64,000 nucleotides of DNA from Tahibacter harae (lineage in GTDB: Bacteria; Pseudomonadota; Gammaproteobacteria; Xanthomonadales; Rhodanobacteraceae): NCBI RefSeq assembly GCF_024437735.1, contig NZ_JANFQO010000017.1:1-64000 (forward strand), read 5' to 3'. The position numbers and the translations under genes were made by a program. The notes below the pieces were generated by a model. The model saw only the letters and a list, made by a program, of their open reading frames with translations, was not told where the DNA came from and did not search any database. This document shows, in pieces, positions 17,577-26,166 of this stretch. Within the stretch, counting starts at the first letter, position 1. Each line of letters begins with the position of its first letter.

Positions 17577-19826
17577 ATGCACACCAGCGACGCCCTGCAC
17601 GGCGGCCAGCTCGAACACTTCCTCGACCAGACCGACGAAACCCAGTACGAGCAGGCCGAAGCCGGCGTGGCCGAGGATCTGCGCCAGGCCGCCCTGGGCG
17701 CGGCACTGCGGCGCCAGCCGCTGCGCGCGGACACCTTCGACCTGGTCGAACGCCTGGGCTATCTCTGGCTGCAGGCCGGCGATCCGGCGGCGGCCCTGCG
17801 CCTGCTCGACAACGACGCCCCCGCCGCCATCGCCGCACTGCCGCCGGCGGAGCGCGGCCAGGCCGAACTGCTGTGCGGCTTCCTGCGCATCCAGGCGCTG
17901 CACACCATTCCCGACCGCGCCGGCACCCAGCAGGCCCTGCTGGCGCAGGAACAGCGGCTGGCGGCACTGCCGCCGGAGGAACGCTACACCGGCGCCTGGA
18001 ACCAGCTGGCCGACGTGGCCGACTACCTGGGCGAAGGCGCCAGCGCCCGGCGCGCCATCCGCGGCCGCCGCGCACTGCAGGCTGCACTGCCCAACCGGGC
18101 GGCCTGCCAGGCCTGGGACGAGGCCGCCATGCACCTGCGCGAAGGCGCCAGCCATGCGCGCGCCGGCGAAGCGGAAAACGCACGCCTGTCGGCGCTGGCG
18201 GCGCTGGACAGCCTGGCTGAAGCGGCGCCCGGCCAGGATGTCGATTACGACGACTGGCTGCGCCTGGGCCATGAGCTGATCGGCTTCGCACCAGAACAGG
18301 CCGGCCTGGTCATAGGCCAGGTGCGCGCCCGCGTGCCGGCCGCCGCCGGTGCGGCCGAGCGGCGCACGGTCGAGGCCCGCATGGCGCGCCTGCAGGCCGT
18401 GGCCCTGGCCCGGCTGGGTCAGCTCGACCAGGCCATCGCCCGCGGCCGCGAGGGCCGCTTCGGCCTGGTAGTGGATTCCGACGACGACTTCAGCGCGCAG
18501 ATGCTGGACTGGCTGCTGCAGGCCGGGCGCGCAGCGGAAGCCGCGGAGCTGGCCTACGAATGTTCCATCAACCAGCGCGCCATTTCCTCCGGCCACGCGC
18601 GCGCCCTGGCCCAGTCGCGCGTCGCCGACTGCAGCGCCGGCGCGCCTTACTGGGCATTGCTGCTGGCCCGGGCGGCCGGCGACGACACGTCGGTCTGCGG
18701 CAGGGAAACCCCGGCCGCCTACGCCCGCCGCCTGCTGGACCTGGCGGCAGCACAGAGCCCGGGCCACACCGCGCTGGATGCGGCCCAGGCGCACTACCTG
18801 GCCCGCTTCGGCAACGACGACGCCGGTGCACTCGCCCTGCTGGAGCGCGTGGTGCAGCAGCCCGGCCAGGCCAACTCGGCCAATCTGGAACTTCTGTGGC
18901 ATTGCCGCGCCCGGCTCGACCAACTGCGCGATGCGGCATTCAAACCGTTCGTCGCCGCCGCCGGCGCCGGCTGGAACTATCGCCTGGGCTGCATCCTGAG
19001 TTCCGATCTGCACGCCAGCCTGCCGCCGGGCGGCACTTGGCCGGACGAGGCCATGCAGCGCCTGGCCTTGCAGTACTACGAAGCCGGCCTGGCCCAGTTC
19101 GAACGCTTCATCGAGAGCGGCAGCGGCATCTATATCGACGGCAACATCCACACTTATTCCATGCTGTGCAACAACCTGGCGATCCAGTACCGCAAGGCCG
19201 GGCGCCCGCCCGAGGACCGCATCGCCCTGCACGGCAAAGGTATCGCCGCCAGCCCCTTCGCCGAGCACTACGACGGCCTGCTTTCCTGCGCCTACGCCGC
19301 CGGGGACGACGCGAGCTACGTCGCCGCGGCCGAACAGCTGTGGCAGTACGCGGCCGACCACGGCTACAGCCGCCATTCGCCGGACGACTACATCCACCGC
19401 GTCGCCTACAGGCTGCGCAACCTGGGCCGGCCGGGCGAAATCGCGATCTGGCTGGAACGCCTGGACGGCTGGTTCAACACGCTGGATGCCGACGATCAGG
19501 CGGAAAACGCCGCCAGCTACCTGGAAACCCTGGCCATGGCGCTGGTACAGCAGGCTCACAGCCAGCCCGAGGACGCGGTGCTGCGGCTGGAGCGCTCGCT
19601 GCCGCAGATCCGCGCGCTGAAGAAACTCGGTACCAGCCGTTTCGCCGGCCGCGTGCTGCAGATCGCCGGCGACCATCGCCGCGCGCTGGAGATTTTCGAG
19701 GAAGCCGCGCCCTGGCACCGGCCGGGCAATACCTACGACGACGAACAATACGGCTATCTCACCGACGAGATCGCCGAATGCCGCCAGGCGCTGGGCGGCG
19801 GCAAGCCGTGGTGGCGTTTCTGGTGA
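17577..19826 (+). CDS. Large TPR-like helical repeat protein of unknown function
   Basis: The 749-residue protein begins at an ATG with an AAGAAGGA ribosome site six bases upstream. It is Ala- and Leu-rich with many helical hairpins of TPR character (LWLQAGDPAAALRLLDND near residue 62, VVQQPGQANSANLELLWHC further on, ALEIFEEAAPWHRPGNTYDDEQYGYL near the end). No signal peptide or membrane segment is visible, so it is probably cytoplasmic. I recognise no catalytic motif. Its stop overlaps the next gene in a GTGA, and that gene overlaps a third the same way, so the three products are likely made together and may form a complex with this protein as scaffold. Confidence 0.78.
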   Translation: MHTSDALHGGQLEHFLDQTDETQYEQAEAGVAEDLRQAALGAALRRQPLRADTFDLVERLGYLWLQAGDPAAALRLLDNDAPAAIAALPPAERGQAELLCGFLRIQALHTIPDRAGTQQALLAQEQRLAALPPEERYTGAWNQLADVADYLGEGASARRAIRGRRALQAALPNRAACQAWDEAAMHLREGASHARAGEAENARLSALAALDSLAEAAPGQDVDYDDWLRLGHELIGFAPEQAGLVIGQVRARVPAAAGAAERRTVEARMARLQAVALARLGQLDQAIARGREGRFGLVVDSDDDFSAQMLDWLLQAGRAAEAAELAYECSINQRAISSGHARALAQSRVADCSAGAPYWALLLARAAGDDTSVCGRETPAAYARRLLDLAAAQSPGHTALDAAQAHYLARFGNDDAGALALLERVVQQPGQANSANLELLWHCRARLDQLRDAAFKPFVAAAGAGWNYRLGCILSSDLHASLPPGGTWPDEAMQRLALQYYEAGLAQFERFIESGSGIYIDGNIHTYSMLCNNLAIQYRKAGRPPEDRIALHGKGIAASPFAEHYDGLLSCAYAAGDDASYVAAAEQLWQYAADHGYSRHSPDDYIHRVAYRLRNLGRPGEIAIWLERLDGWFNTLDADDQAENAASYLETLAMALVQQAHSQPEDAVLRLERSLPQIRALKKLGTSRFAGRVLQIAGDHRRALEIFEEAAPWHRPGNTYDDEQYGYLTDEIAECRQALGGGKPWWRFW

Positions 19827-20920
19827 CGGCCGGCAAGCGCCGTAGCGCCTACGCCGCGCGCGACGTCGCCAACGCGGCCGCGCTGAAACAGGCCATCGCC
19901 CGGCGCAGCCGCGCCCGCGGCGACAGCGAGGAAGTGCAGGCCTGGCTGCTGAACCATTTCTACCGCCACCTCATCGGCAATTTCAGCGCGCCGGCGCCGG
20001 CGGTGACGGCGATAGGCACGGCGGCCCAGGCCGCTGACTGCTTCCGCCCGGCGGCCGTGCCTGCCTGGCTGGCCGAGCGGCTGAAACGCGGCGATGGCGT
20101 TCCGCCGCTGTGGATACAGCCCGACGGCGAAGCCCTGCTCGCACTGGAACTTCGCCTGGTCGAATTCCTGGGCTCGCGCCAGGGTACCTCGCTGCAAGGC
20201 AAGCTGATGCGCGTCAACGCGCCCCAGGCGCTGGCACTGTGGGCGGCCGAACACGCCGCGTTCGAGGCCGGCCGCGCCGCCGGCTGGCGCGAGCACTCGC
20301 CCGAAGCCGTGCGCGAGCACTGGCGCGGCCGCGACGGCGTATTCGTCGAATTCCGTCCCGACAGCCCGCAGCTGCGCAGCGAGCTGGCCTATGAAAGTCA
20401 GCATATGCGCCATTGCCTGGGCCAGTTCGCCGACCGCCGCAACCTCGCCGGCGGCTACGGCGAAAGCTATGCCGAAGCCTGCGCCACCGGCCGGCTGCGT
20501 CTTTTCAGCTACCGCGGCGGCAATCAGCAGCCGCATGTGACCATCAGCGCCGTGGTCGAAACCGACGGCCGGCTGCGCGTGGACCAGATCAAGGGCAAGC
20601 AGAACCGCCCGCCGGTGGCGCGCTACCGCGACGAGATCCTGGGTTTCCTCGCCACGCTGGACAGCACCGGGCACACGCCACCGGACGCCTTGGCGCTCGG
20701 CGTGGTGCGCGTGCGTGCCGGCTGGCGGCTGCCGTCGCAGGTCACGGAGGAAGCCGACCAGTTGCAACTGGTGCAACGCCAGCCGGAACTGATCCAGGCC
20801 CTGCCCTGCACCACGCCGCTGCTGCACTGGCTGGTGGCCGCACGCAATCCGGAGCTGCTGGCCGGACTGGCGCTGAGCCCGGCCCTGCGCGCCAGCCTGG
20901 CCCTGGGCAAACCTGCGTGA
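19823..20920 (+). CDS. PcfJ-like domain protein
   Basis: The 365-residue protein is read from a GTG at 19823 that overlaps the previous stop by four bases; GTG codons at 19808 and 19811 are alternatives. The C-terminal half resembles the PcfJ family (named after a gene of the conjugative plasmid pCF10). It has a QHMRHCLGQF motif with His197-Cys198, then RLRLFSYRGG, PHVTISAVVE and QIKGKQNRPP at about residues 255-265. The N-terminal 150 residues show no domain I know. PcfJ-like proteins have no settled biochemical role; the conserved His-Cys pair hints at metal binding or catalysis, which is inference. No conjugation gene lies nearby. Confidence 0.75.
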   Translation: MTAGKRRSAYAARDVANAAALKQAIARRSRARGDSEEVQAWLLNHFYRHLIGNFSAPAPAVTAIGTAAQAADCFRPAAVPAWLAERLKRGDGVPPLWIQPDGEALLALELRLVEFLGSRQGTSLQGKLMRVNAPQALALWAAEHAAFEAGRAAGWREHSPEAVREHWRGRDGVFVEFRPDSPQLRSELAYESQHMRHCLGQFADRRNLAGGYGESYAEACATGRLRLFSYRGGNQQPHVTISAVVETDGRLRVDQIKGKQNRPPVARYRDEILGFLATLDSTGHTPPDALALGVVRVRAGWRLPSQVTEEADQLQLVQRQPELIQALPCTTPLLHWLVAARNPELLAGLALSPALRASLALGKPA

Positions 20921-21567
20921 GCCTGTTCGCGACGGTGCTGCTGATTCTTGTCGGCCTGCGCGTGGCCAAGGCGCTGCGGCGCCCGGCGCCCGGCGGCCCC
21001 GGCAGTGAGCCGCTGTATCTGTTCCCGGCGGCACGCAACCGCGCGCTGGCACTGGCCCATCCCGCCGGCAAGGCCCATCTCGGCGCGATCTACGGCCGCA
21101 GCAACGCGGCGCTGCCGGCGGGCGATCCGCTGCGCAGGCTGGAGCCGTCGCTGTTGCATGTGTTCGGCCTGCGCCAGGGCCAGGACGCGGCGCAGATCCG
21201 CGCCACGCTGCAGGCGCAGCTGCCGCAGCGCTGGTTCCGGCTCGGCCTGGAATCGCTGCAGGCCGGCGACGACCCGCGCGACGCCATGGCCTTCGCCTGC
21301 GCCCGCGTCGCCTTCGCCCTGCGCGCAGCCCAATTGCTGGGCTGGCTGGACACCGGGCTGCATTGGCAATTGCAGGAGCTCAACGCCGCCCGCGCCCGGG
21401 AATGCTTCTCCGGCTGGCCCGACTACGCCGCGGCCCTGGCCCGCGGCCGGCGCCAGTGGGTGGCCGGCTCCCGCGCCGACAGCCTCGGCGTCGCCTTCAC
21501 CGTGGAACAGGCGCTGGCGTGGACGCGGCAGCGGCGGCATCCCTGGCGGAAAGGCTGGAATTCGTGA
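20917..21567 (+). CDS. DUF1266-like protein
   Basis: The 216-residue product starts at a GTG overlapping the preceding stop in a GTGA. A hydrophobic N-terminal segment (SLFATVLLILVGLRVAKAL) could be a membrane anchor. After a linker, residues about 80-216 resemble the DUF1266 family: FACARVAFALRAAQLLGWL, then a WQLQELNAARARECFSGWPDY segment and LARGRRQW. DUF1266 has no known activity. Position at the end of a three-gene coupled operon suggests it works with the TPR-like and PcfJ-like proteins, perhaps anchoring them to the inner membrane. Confidence 0.68.
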   Translation: MSLFATVLLILVGLRVAKALRRPAPGGPGSEPLYLFPAARNRALALAHPAGKAHLGAIYGRSNAALPAGDPLRRLEPSLLHVFGLRQGQDAAQIRATLQAQLPQRWFRLGLESLQAGDDPRDAMAFACARVAFALRAAQLLGWLDTGLHWQLQELNAARARECFSGWPDYAAALARGRRQWVAGSRADSLGVAFTVEQALAWTRQRRHPWRKGWNS

Positions 21568-21785
21568 TTCGGGACTCGCTGAAACCGGGATTTGGGCTTG
21601 GCGAAAACAGGGTCCCGCGGACGCCGACGGCTTCGTGTCGGCGTTGCAGCAGGGATTCCAGGCATTCGCTCACACGGCAGTTCGGGGAATGCCGATATCC
21701 ACCAACCTCGCGTCTGCCAATCCGAATCGCGAATCCCGGCTGCAACAAATCCCGAATCCCAATCACGAATCCCGGCTTCAATCCC
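21561..21785. repeat. Degenerate GGGATTC-family repeats between convergent genes
   Basis: The gap between two convergent genes is flanked by fragments of the heptamer found at 42399. On the left are GTGATTCGGGACTCG and ACCGGGATTTGGG near 21564-21596. On the right are the inverse forms CGAATCCCGG, AAATCCCGAATCCC and CACGAATCCCGG near 21723-21777. The two sides face each other as a loose inverted repeat and could fold in the transcript. I see no gene inside. Confidence 0.55.
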
Positions 21786-23058
21786 TGTCGGCCAGCCAGT
21801 CCTTGAACTGATACCACCAGTAACTGGCCTGGGCCCCGGCGAAGCCGAACGGGCGGAAGCTGGAGACCAGTCCGAAGGGGGCGAAGCGCTGCCAGGCGTC
21901 GTCGTCCTGGGCGATCGCGGCGGCGAGCAGCTCGCCGGCGACTGTGGTCGGGGCCACACCGTGGCCGCCGAAGGCTTGCGCATACCACAGGCCGTCGGCG
22001 CGGCGGCCGATCTGCGGCATCTGGTGGCGCGCGTAGCTCATCAGGCCGGACCAGGCGAAATCCACATGGATACCGGCCAGCTGCGGATACACCTTGAGCA
22101 GGTCGCGGTAGAGCAGATCGCGCACCCGCTCCGGCGCGCGGTCGCGCACCGAGATGCGGCCGCCCCAGAGCAGGCGCGAATCCGGCAGCGGCCGGTAGTA
22201 GTCGAAGGCGAAGCGCGTGTCGTAGATCGCCGCGCGGGTGTTGATGCATTCGCGCAGCCGCGGCCCCAGCGGCTCGGTGACCATCACATAGGTCGCGATC
22301 GGCAGCACGGCGCGGTCCACTGCCGCGTCCAGCCCGGCCAGGTAGCCGCCGCAGCACAGCACCACGTGCTCGGCCTCGATCTCGGCCTGGGACGTGCGCA
22401 GGCGCCAGCCGTTGCCGGCGCGCTGCAGCAGCTGCACCGGCGAATGCTCGTGCACCGCCACGCCGCGGGCCGCGGCGGCCTGGGCCAGGCCTATGGCGTA
22501 ATTGAGCGGATGCAGATGCACCGCGTTGCGTTCCCACAGGCCGTCGCTGTAGCGGTCGGTGCGCAGCAGCTCGCGCAGGGTCGCGCGCGGCACCCAGTCC
22601 CAGTGCACGCCGAATTTCTCGGCCAGGAACTGCTGGCGTTCGCGCAGCACGCGCGGATCGCGGAACCAGTTGGCCCAGATCACGCCCTCGTCGACCATGG
22701 CGCAGGGAATGCGGTACTTGCCCACGCGCGAACGGATCAGCTGCACCCCGCCCAGGGTGCTGAGGAACAGCGCCTTGGCCTGCTCCAGGCCGAGTTTTTC
22801 CACCAGCGATTCCTCGCCGCGGGAATAACCGGCGAAGACGAAGCCGCCGTTGCGGCCGGAGGCGCCGAAGCCGACGCTGTCCTGCTCCAGCAGCAGCACA
22901 TCCTGCACGCCGCGCTCGGCCAGGCCCAGCGCCGTGTTGAGCCCGGCATAGCCGCCGCCGACCACGACCACGCGCTTGGCATGCCGGCCCGTCAGCGGCG
23001 CGAAGCCGCCGTAGGCCGTGGCCGTGGCGCGGTAGTAGCTGGCGGGCAGTCCGCTCAT
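21778..23058 (-). CDS. FAD-dependent oxidoreductase of the DAO/OrdL type (gamma-glutamylputrescine oxidase-like)
   Basis: The 426-residue protein belongs to the D-amino-acid-oxidase superfamily. It has the dinucleotide loop VVVVGGGYAGLNTALGLAE at about residues 30-48, the GASGRNGGF motif near residue 68, and a C-terminal FAD-contact segment QAFGGHGVAPT. The best-known relatives oxidise gamma-glutamylputrescine (PuuB) or other amines and amino acids; the substrate here is open. There is no signal peptide. Its start overlaps the stop of the lipoprotein gene at 23055 (ATGA). No other putrescine-pathway gene is nearby, so a polyamine role is not supported by context. Confidence 0.82.
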   Translation of the reverse strand: MSGLPASYYRATATAYGGFAPLTGRHAKRVVVVGGGYAGLNTALGLAERGVQDVLLLEQDSVGFGASGRNGGFVFAGYSRGEESLVEKLGLEQAKALFLSTLGGVQLIRSRVGKYRIPCAMVDEGVIWANWFRDPRVLRERQQFLAEKFGVHWDWVPRATLRELLRTDRYSDGLWERNAVHLHPLNYAIGLAQAAAARGVAVHEHSPVQLLQRAGNGWRLRTSQAEIEAEHVVLCCGGYLAGLDAAVDRAVLPIATYVMVTEPLGPRLRECINTRAAIYDTRFAFDYYRPLPDSRLLWGGRISVRDRAPERVRDLLYRDLLKVYPQLAGIHVDFAWSGLMSYARHQMPQIGRRADGLWYAQAFGGHGVAPTTVAGELLAAAIAQDDDAWQRFAPFGLVSSFRPFGFAGAQASYWWYQFKDWLADRD

Positions 23059-24026
23059 TCCGGCCGCTTGCCCTTGTTGTTGGGCAGTTCCTGTTCCAGG
23101 CCGACCTGCAGCCAGCCCAGGCTCAGGCCTATGCGGCGCGAATCCGGATCGGCCCAGACATACGACATCATCTTGCCGGTGGCATCTTCCATCACCGCCA
23201 GGCGCAGCACTTCGGTGTTGCTCTCGCGGTAGGTCAGGCGGGCCAGTTCCAGCGAATAGCCCGATGCCGCGCCGTCGCGGTATTTCAGCGCCACGCGGCC
23301 ACCTTCGCTGTGCAGGCGCAGGTCGCGCTGCAGATGCCAGTCATTGTTCTCCGCACCGGCGCGCGCGCCGGCGCCGTTGAGCGCATCCCAGCCGGTGAAC
23401 CAGCGCACGCGCTGCGACAGCGTAGCCGCATCGACGCCGCGGGCCTGGTCGGCCACGGTGACTACGCGCAGGCGGTCCTCGATCAGCTCGAAGCGCAGCG
23501 GCAGCAGCGCCGCGGTCGCGCCTATGCCCGGCAGCAGTGCGCTGCAGGCGGAGGGATCGGCGGCGAAGGCCAGACCGTTGCGTGAGGCGGCCGCCTTGAG
23601 CGTGCAGGCGGTCAGCGGCGCCCAGGATTTCTCGTCCACGCGCACGGCCTTGTCCGGCGTCTGGAACACCGCCTCGGCCGCGGCGTTGAGCGGCCGGTAC
23701 GGTACAAATCCATTCTTCTCATTACGCAGCAGCCAGCGCGCCTCCTGCACCGGCGTGGTGTCGGGCAGCACCACGCGCCAGAGCAGCTGGCTGCGGTCGC
23801 CGCCGGGATGGCTGATCCAATGATGGATAGCCGGCGCGGCATTGGCCGCCGGCGCCTGCTTGCCGCCGGCCGAGGCGCTCCAGCGCTCGGCATGGTTGTC
23901 GTATTCGCCGGCCAGCTCCGGCGGTGCGCCCACCGGCGCGGCAGATTTGGTGCCGCCGGCCGACAGCGTGGCGCAGGCCGACAGCAGCAGGCTGGAACCC
24001 AGTACGAGACACAGTGAATGGCGCAT
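23055..24026 (-). CDS. Lipoprotein with weak CpeT/CpcT-like features
   Basis: The 323-residue precursor has a lipoprotein signal ending in lipobox LSAC (Cys18), so the mature protein is membrane-anchored, probably facing the periplasm. The segment PELAGEYDNHAERW followed by IHHWISHPGG and FVPYRPLNAA recalls the beginning of CpeT/CpcT-type proteins, which are phycobilin lyases in cyanobacteria but also occur in bacteria without phycobilisomes. The match is only by eye. It is translationally coupled to the FAD oxidoreductase downstream. The function is unknown. Confidence 0.7.
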   Translation of the reverse strand: MRHSLCLVLGSSLLLSACATLSAGGTKSAAPVGAPPELAGEYDNHAERWSASAGGKQAPAANAAPAIHHWISHPGGDRSQLLWRVVLPDTTPVQEARWLLRNEKNGFVPYRPLNAAAEAVFQTPDKAVRVDEKSWAPLTACTLKAAASRNGLAFAADPSACSALLPGIGATAALLPLRFELIEDRLRVVTVADQARGVDAATLSQRVRWFTGWDALNGAGARAGAENNDWHLQRDLRLHSEGGRVALKYRDGAASGYSLELARLTYRESNTEVLRLAVMEDATGKMMSYVWADPDSRRIGLSLGWLQVGLEQELPNNKGKRPE

Positions 24027-24054
24027 GCTTCCTCCGCAGACGGATGGCCGAACC

Positions 24055-25245
24055 CTACACGCGATCCAGGGCCTGCGCGAGATCGGCCAGCAGCGAATCG
24101 GCCTCTTCCAGGCCCACCGACAGCCGCACCAGATTCACCGGCACCTGGCCGGGCCGCTGCTGGCCCACGCGCGTATCCGGCGGATAGACCACGGCCACCG
24201 GAAACAGCAGCGATTCGTAGCCGCCCCAGGACACCGTCATCAGCACGCGCTGCAGCGCATCGCAGAAGCGCTCCACCGCCGCCGTCGTGTCGCAGCGGAT
24301 GGTGAACGAGAGCAGGCCGCTGGCGCCGCGGGTCTGGCGCCGGCTCAGCCCGGCCTGGGGATAGTCCGCGTCGTGCGGATACCAGATCTGCTCGATCTTG
24401 GGGTGCGCCTTGAGGAATTCGATCACTCGCGCCGTGGTTTCGGCGACCTGGCGCATGCGCAGCGGCAAGGTGCGCAGGCCACGGATCATCAGCCAGGCAT
24501 CATGCGGCGACAACATCGCGCCCAGGGTCATGTACGGCCCCTGGAACACCTCGCGGATCAGCGCCTTGCTGCCGCAGAGCACGCCGGCCAGCACGTCGCT
24601 GTGGCCGTTGAGGTACTTGGTGGCCGAATGCGCGACCAGGTCTATGCCCAAGGCGAGCGGATTCTGGTTCAGCGGCGTGGCATAGCTGTTGTCGACCAGG
24701 GTGCGGATACCGCGTGCACGCGCAAGCTGGGCCACGGCAGCGAGGTCCTGCTGCTCGTAGGTCATGGTGTTGGGGCTTTCCAGCACGACCAGACGCGTGT
24801 TCTCGCGCAGCGCGGCCTCGATCTGCTCGACATCGCTGGCATCGACGAAGCTGTGCGCCACACCGAAGCGGGCGAGGAAATCGCGTACCAGGGTCCGCGT
24901 CCAGGAATACGGCTTCTGCACGCAGACCACATGATCGCCGGCGCGCAGCCCGGCGAGCACGCCCGCGGCGATGGCCGCGGCGCCGGAGCCGAACAGCAGC
25001 GCATCCTCGGCGCCCTCCAGCGCGGCCAGCTTCTTGCGCAGGATCTCCACCGTCGGGTTGTTGCCGCGGGTGTAGACGGTCTGGTCCAGCTCGTCGGCAA
25101 AGCCCCGGCGCATGGCCGCAACCGAATCGAAGGCAAAGATCGCGCTTTGGTAGACCGGCGGCGCGACCGCGCCGCGGTGGCGCGCGCGGTCTTCCTCGCC
25201 CAGGTGGTTGAGGATGTAGCTGAGGTCGTGTTCCTGCATGGCCAA
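24055..25245 (-). CDS. PLP-dependent trans-sulfuration enzyme (MetC/cystathionine beta-lyase-like)
   Basis: The roughly 395-residue enzyme belongs to the Cys/Met metabolism PLP family. Motifs in order are YTRGNNPTVEILRKKLAALEG, FGSGAAAIAAGVLA, LESPNTMTYEQQD, the PLP-binding lysine in HSATKYLNGHSDV, and a C-terminal SWGGYESLLFP. The last element and overall pattern are closest to cystathionine beta-lyase, which makes homocysteine, but other beta- or gamma-eliminating lyases are possible. An AGGAG site lies seven bases from a TTG at 25245 and thirteen from the ATG at 25239, so the TTG may be the true start. It lies 28 bases upstream of the lipoprotein gene. Confidence 0.88.
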   Translation of the reverse strand: MAMQEHDLSYILNHLGEEDRARHRGAVAPPVYQSAIFAFDSVAAMRRGFADELDQTVYTRGNNPTVEILRKKLAALEGAEDALLFGSGAAAIAAGVLAGLRAGDHVVCVQKPYSWTRTLVRDFLARFGVAHSFVDASDVEQIEAALRENTRLVVLESPNTMTYEQQDLAAVAQLARARGIRTLVDNSYATPLNQNPLALGIDLVAHSATKYLNGHSDVLAGVLCGSKALIREVFQGPYMTLGAMLSPHDAWLMIRGLRTLPLRMRQVAETTARVIEFLKAHPKIEQIWYPHDADYPQAGLSRRQTRGASGLLSFTIRCDTTAAVERFCDALQRVLMTVSWGGYESLLFPVAVVYPPDTRVGQQRPGQVPVNLVRLSVGLEEADSLLADLAQALDRV

Positions 25246-25277
25246 AACCGCGCTCCTGCTTCCCTGCCCCGCCCGGC

Positions 25278-26150
25278 TTACTTCGCGGCGGCGACGAATT
25301 CCCGCGTCGCGGCGGCCAGGCTTTCGTCCTGCAGGGCGAAATGCAGCGTGGCCTTGACCAGGCCCAGCTTGTTGCCGCAGTCGAAGCGCTCGCCCTCGAA
25401 GCGGTAGGCCAGCACGCGCTCCTGCTTGAGCAGCGCGTCGATCGCGTCGGTGAGCTGGATCTCGCCGCCGGCGCCGGGCTTGGTCGATTCCAGCAGCGAG
25501 AAGATGCGTCCCGGCAGCACGTAGCGGCCAACCACGGCCAGGTTGGACGGCGCCTCCTCGGGCTTGGGCTTTTCCACCATCAGGCGGATCAGCGCGGCGC
25601 GGTCGCTGACCGGCGTCGCATCCACGATGCCGTATTTGTTGGTCTGCTCGCGCGGCACTTCTTCGACGGCGATCACGCCGGAATTCTCGAACGCGGCCAG
25701 TTCCGCCATCTGGCGCAGCGCGCTGGCGCCGCGGTTCCAGATCAGGTCGTCCGGCAGGATCACGCCAAAGGGCTCGTTGCCGACGACCGGCTTGGCGCAG
25801 AGCACCGCATGGCCCAGGCCCAGGGCCTCGGGCTGGGTCACGAACACGCAGCGCACGTGCTTGGGCAGCACGTTCTGCACCATCGCCAGCAGTTCCTTCT
25901 TGCCGGCCTGTTCCAGCTTGGTCTCCAGCTCATAGGCCTTGTCGAAGTAGTCGGCGATGGCGTGCTTGTAGCGGTTGGTCACGAAGATCAGCGTATCGGC
26001 GCCGGCGTCGACGGCCTCGTCGACCGCGTACTGGATCAGCGGGCGGTCCAGCACCGGCAGCATTTCCTTGGCGACCACCTTGGTCGCGGGCAGGAAGCGC
26101 GTACCCAGGCCGGCGACCGGGAAGACGACCTTGCGAAGACGTTGCGACAT
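25278..26150 (-). CDS. galU: UTP-glucose-1-phosphate uridylyltransferase
   Basis: GalU makes UDP-glucose for LPS, capsule and glycolipid synthesis. The 290-residue protein has the nucleotidyltransferase loop VFPVAGLGTRFLPATKVVAKEMLP, ALGLGHAVLCAK, GVILPDDLI and VEKPKPEEAP, in the usual order and length. AAGGAG lies five bases before the ATG. It is the last of the surface-polysaccharide genes read from lapA onward, with 16 bases between it and the WbpM-like gene. Confidence 0.96.
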   Translation of the reverse strand: MSQRLRKVVFPVAGLGTRFLPATKVVAKEMLPVLDRPLIQYAVDEAVDAGADTLIFVTNRYKHAIADYFDKAYELETKLEQAGKKELLAMVQNVLPKHVRCVFVTQPEALGLGHAVLCAKPVVGNEPFGVILPDDLIWNRGASALRQMAELAAFENSGVIAVEEVPREQTNKYGIVDATPVSDRAALIRLMVEKPKPEEAPSNLAVVGRYVLPGRIFSLLESTKPGAGGEIQLTDAIDALLKQERVLAYRFEGERFDCGNKLGLVKATLHFALQDESLAAATREFVAAAK

Positions 26151-26166
26151 GCGTGCTCCTTGCGGG

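Noticed and set aside
17361-19748. Long minus-strand open frame running on from the CsaA-like gene
   Set aside because: It is antisense to the TPR-like gene. The translation is low in complexity with no domain, and the plus-strand gene has a good ribosome site and coupled neighbours.
17577-21567. Conjugative element because of the PcfJ-like protein
   Set aside because: There is no relaxase, coupling protein, integrase or attachment site nearby, and base composition matches the surroundings.
21778-23058. Putrescine utilisation (puu) operon
   Set aside because: The FAD enzyme resembles PuuB, but no PuuA, PuuC or PuuD gene is adjacent.
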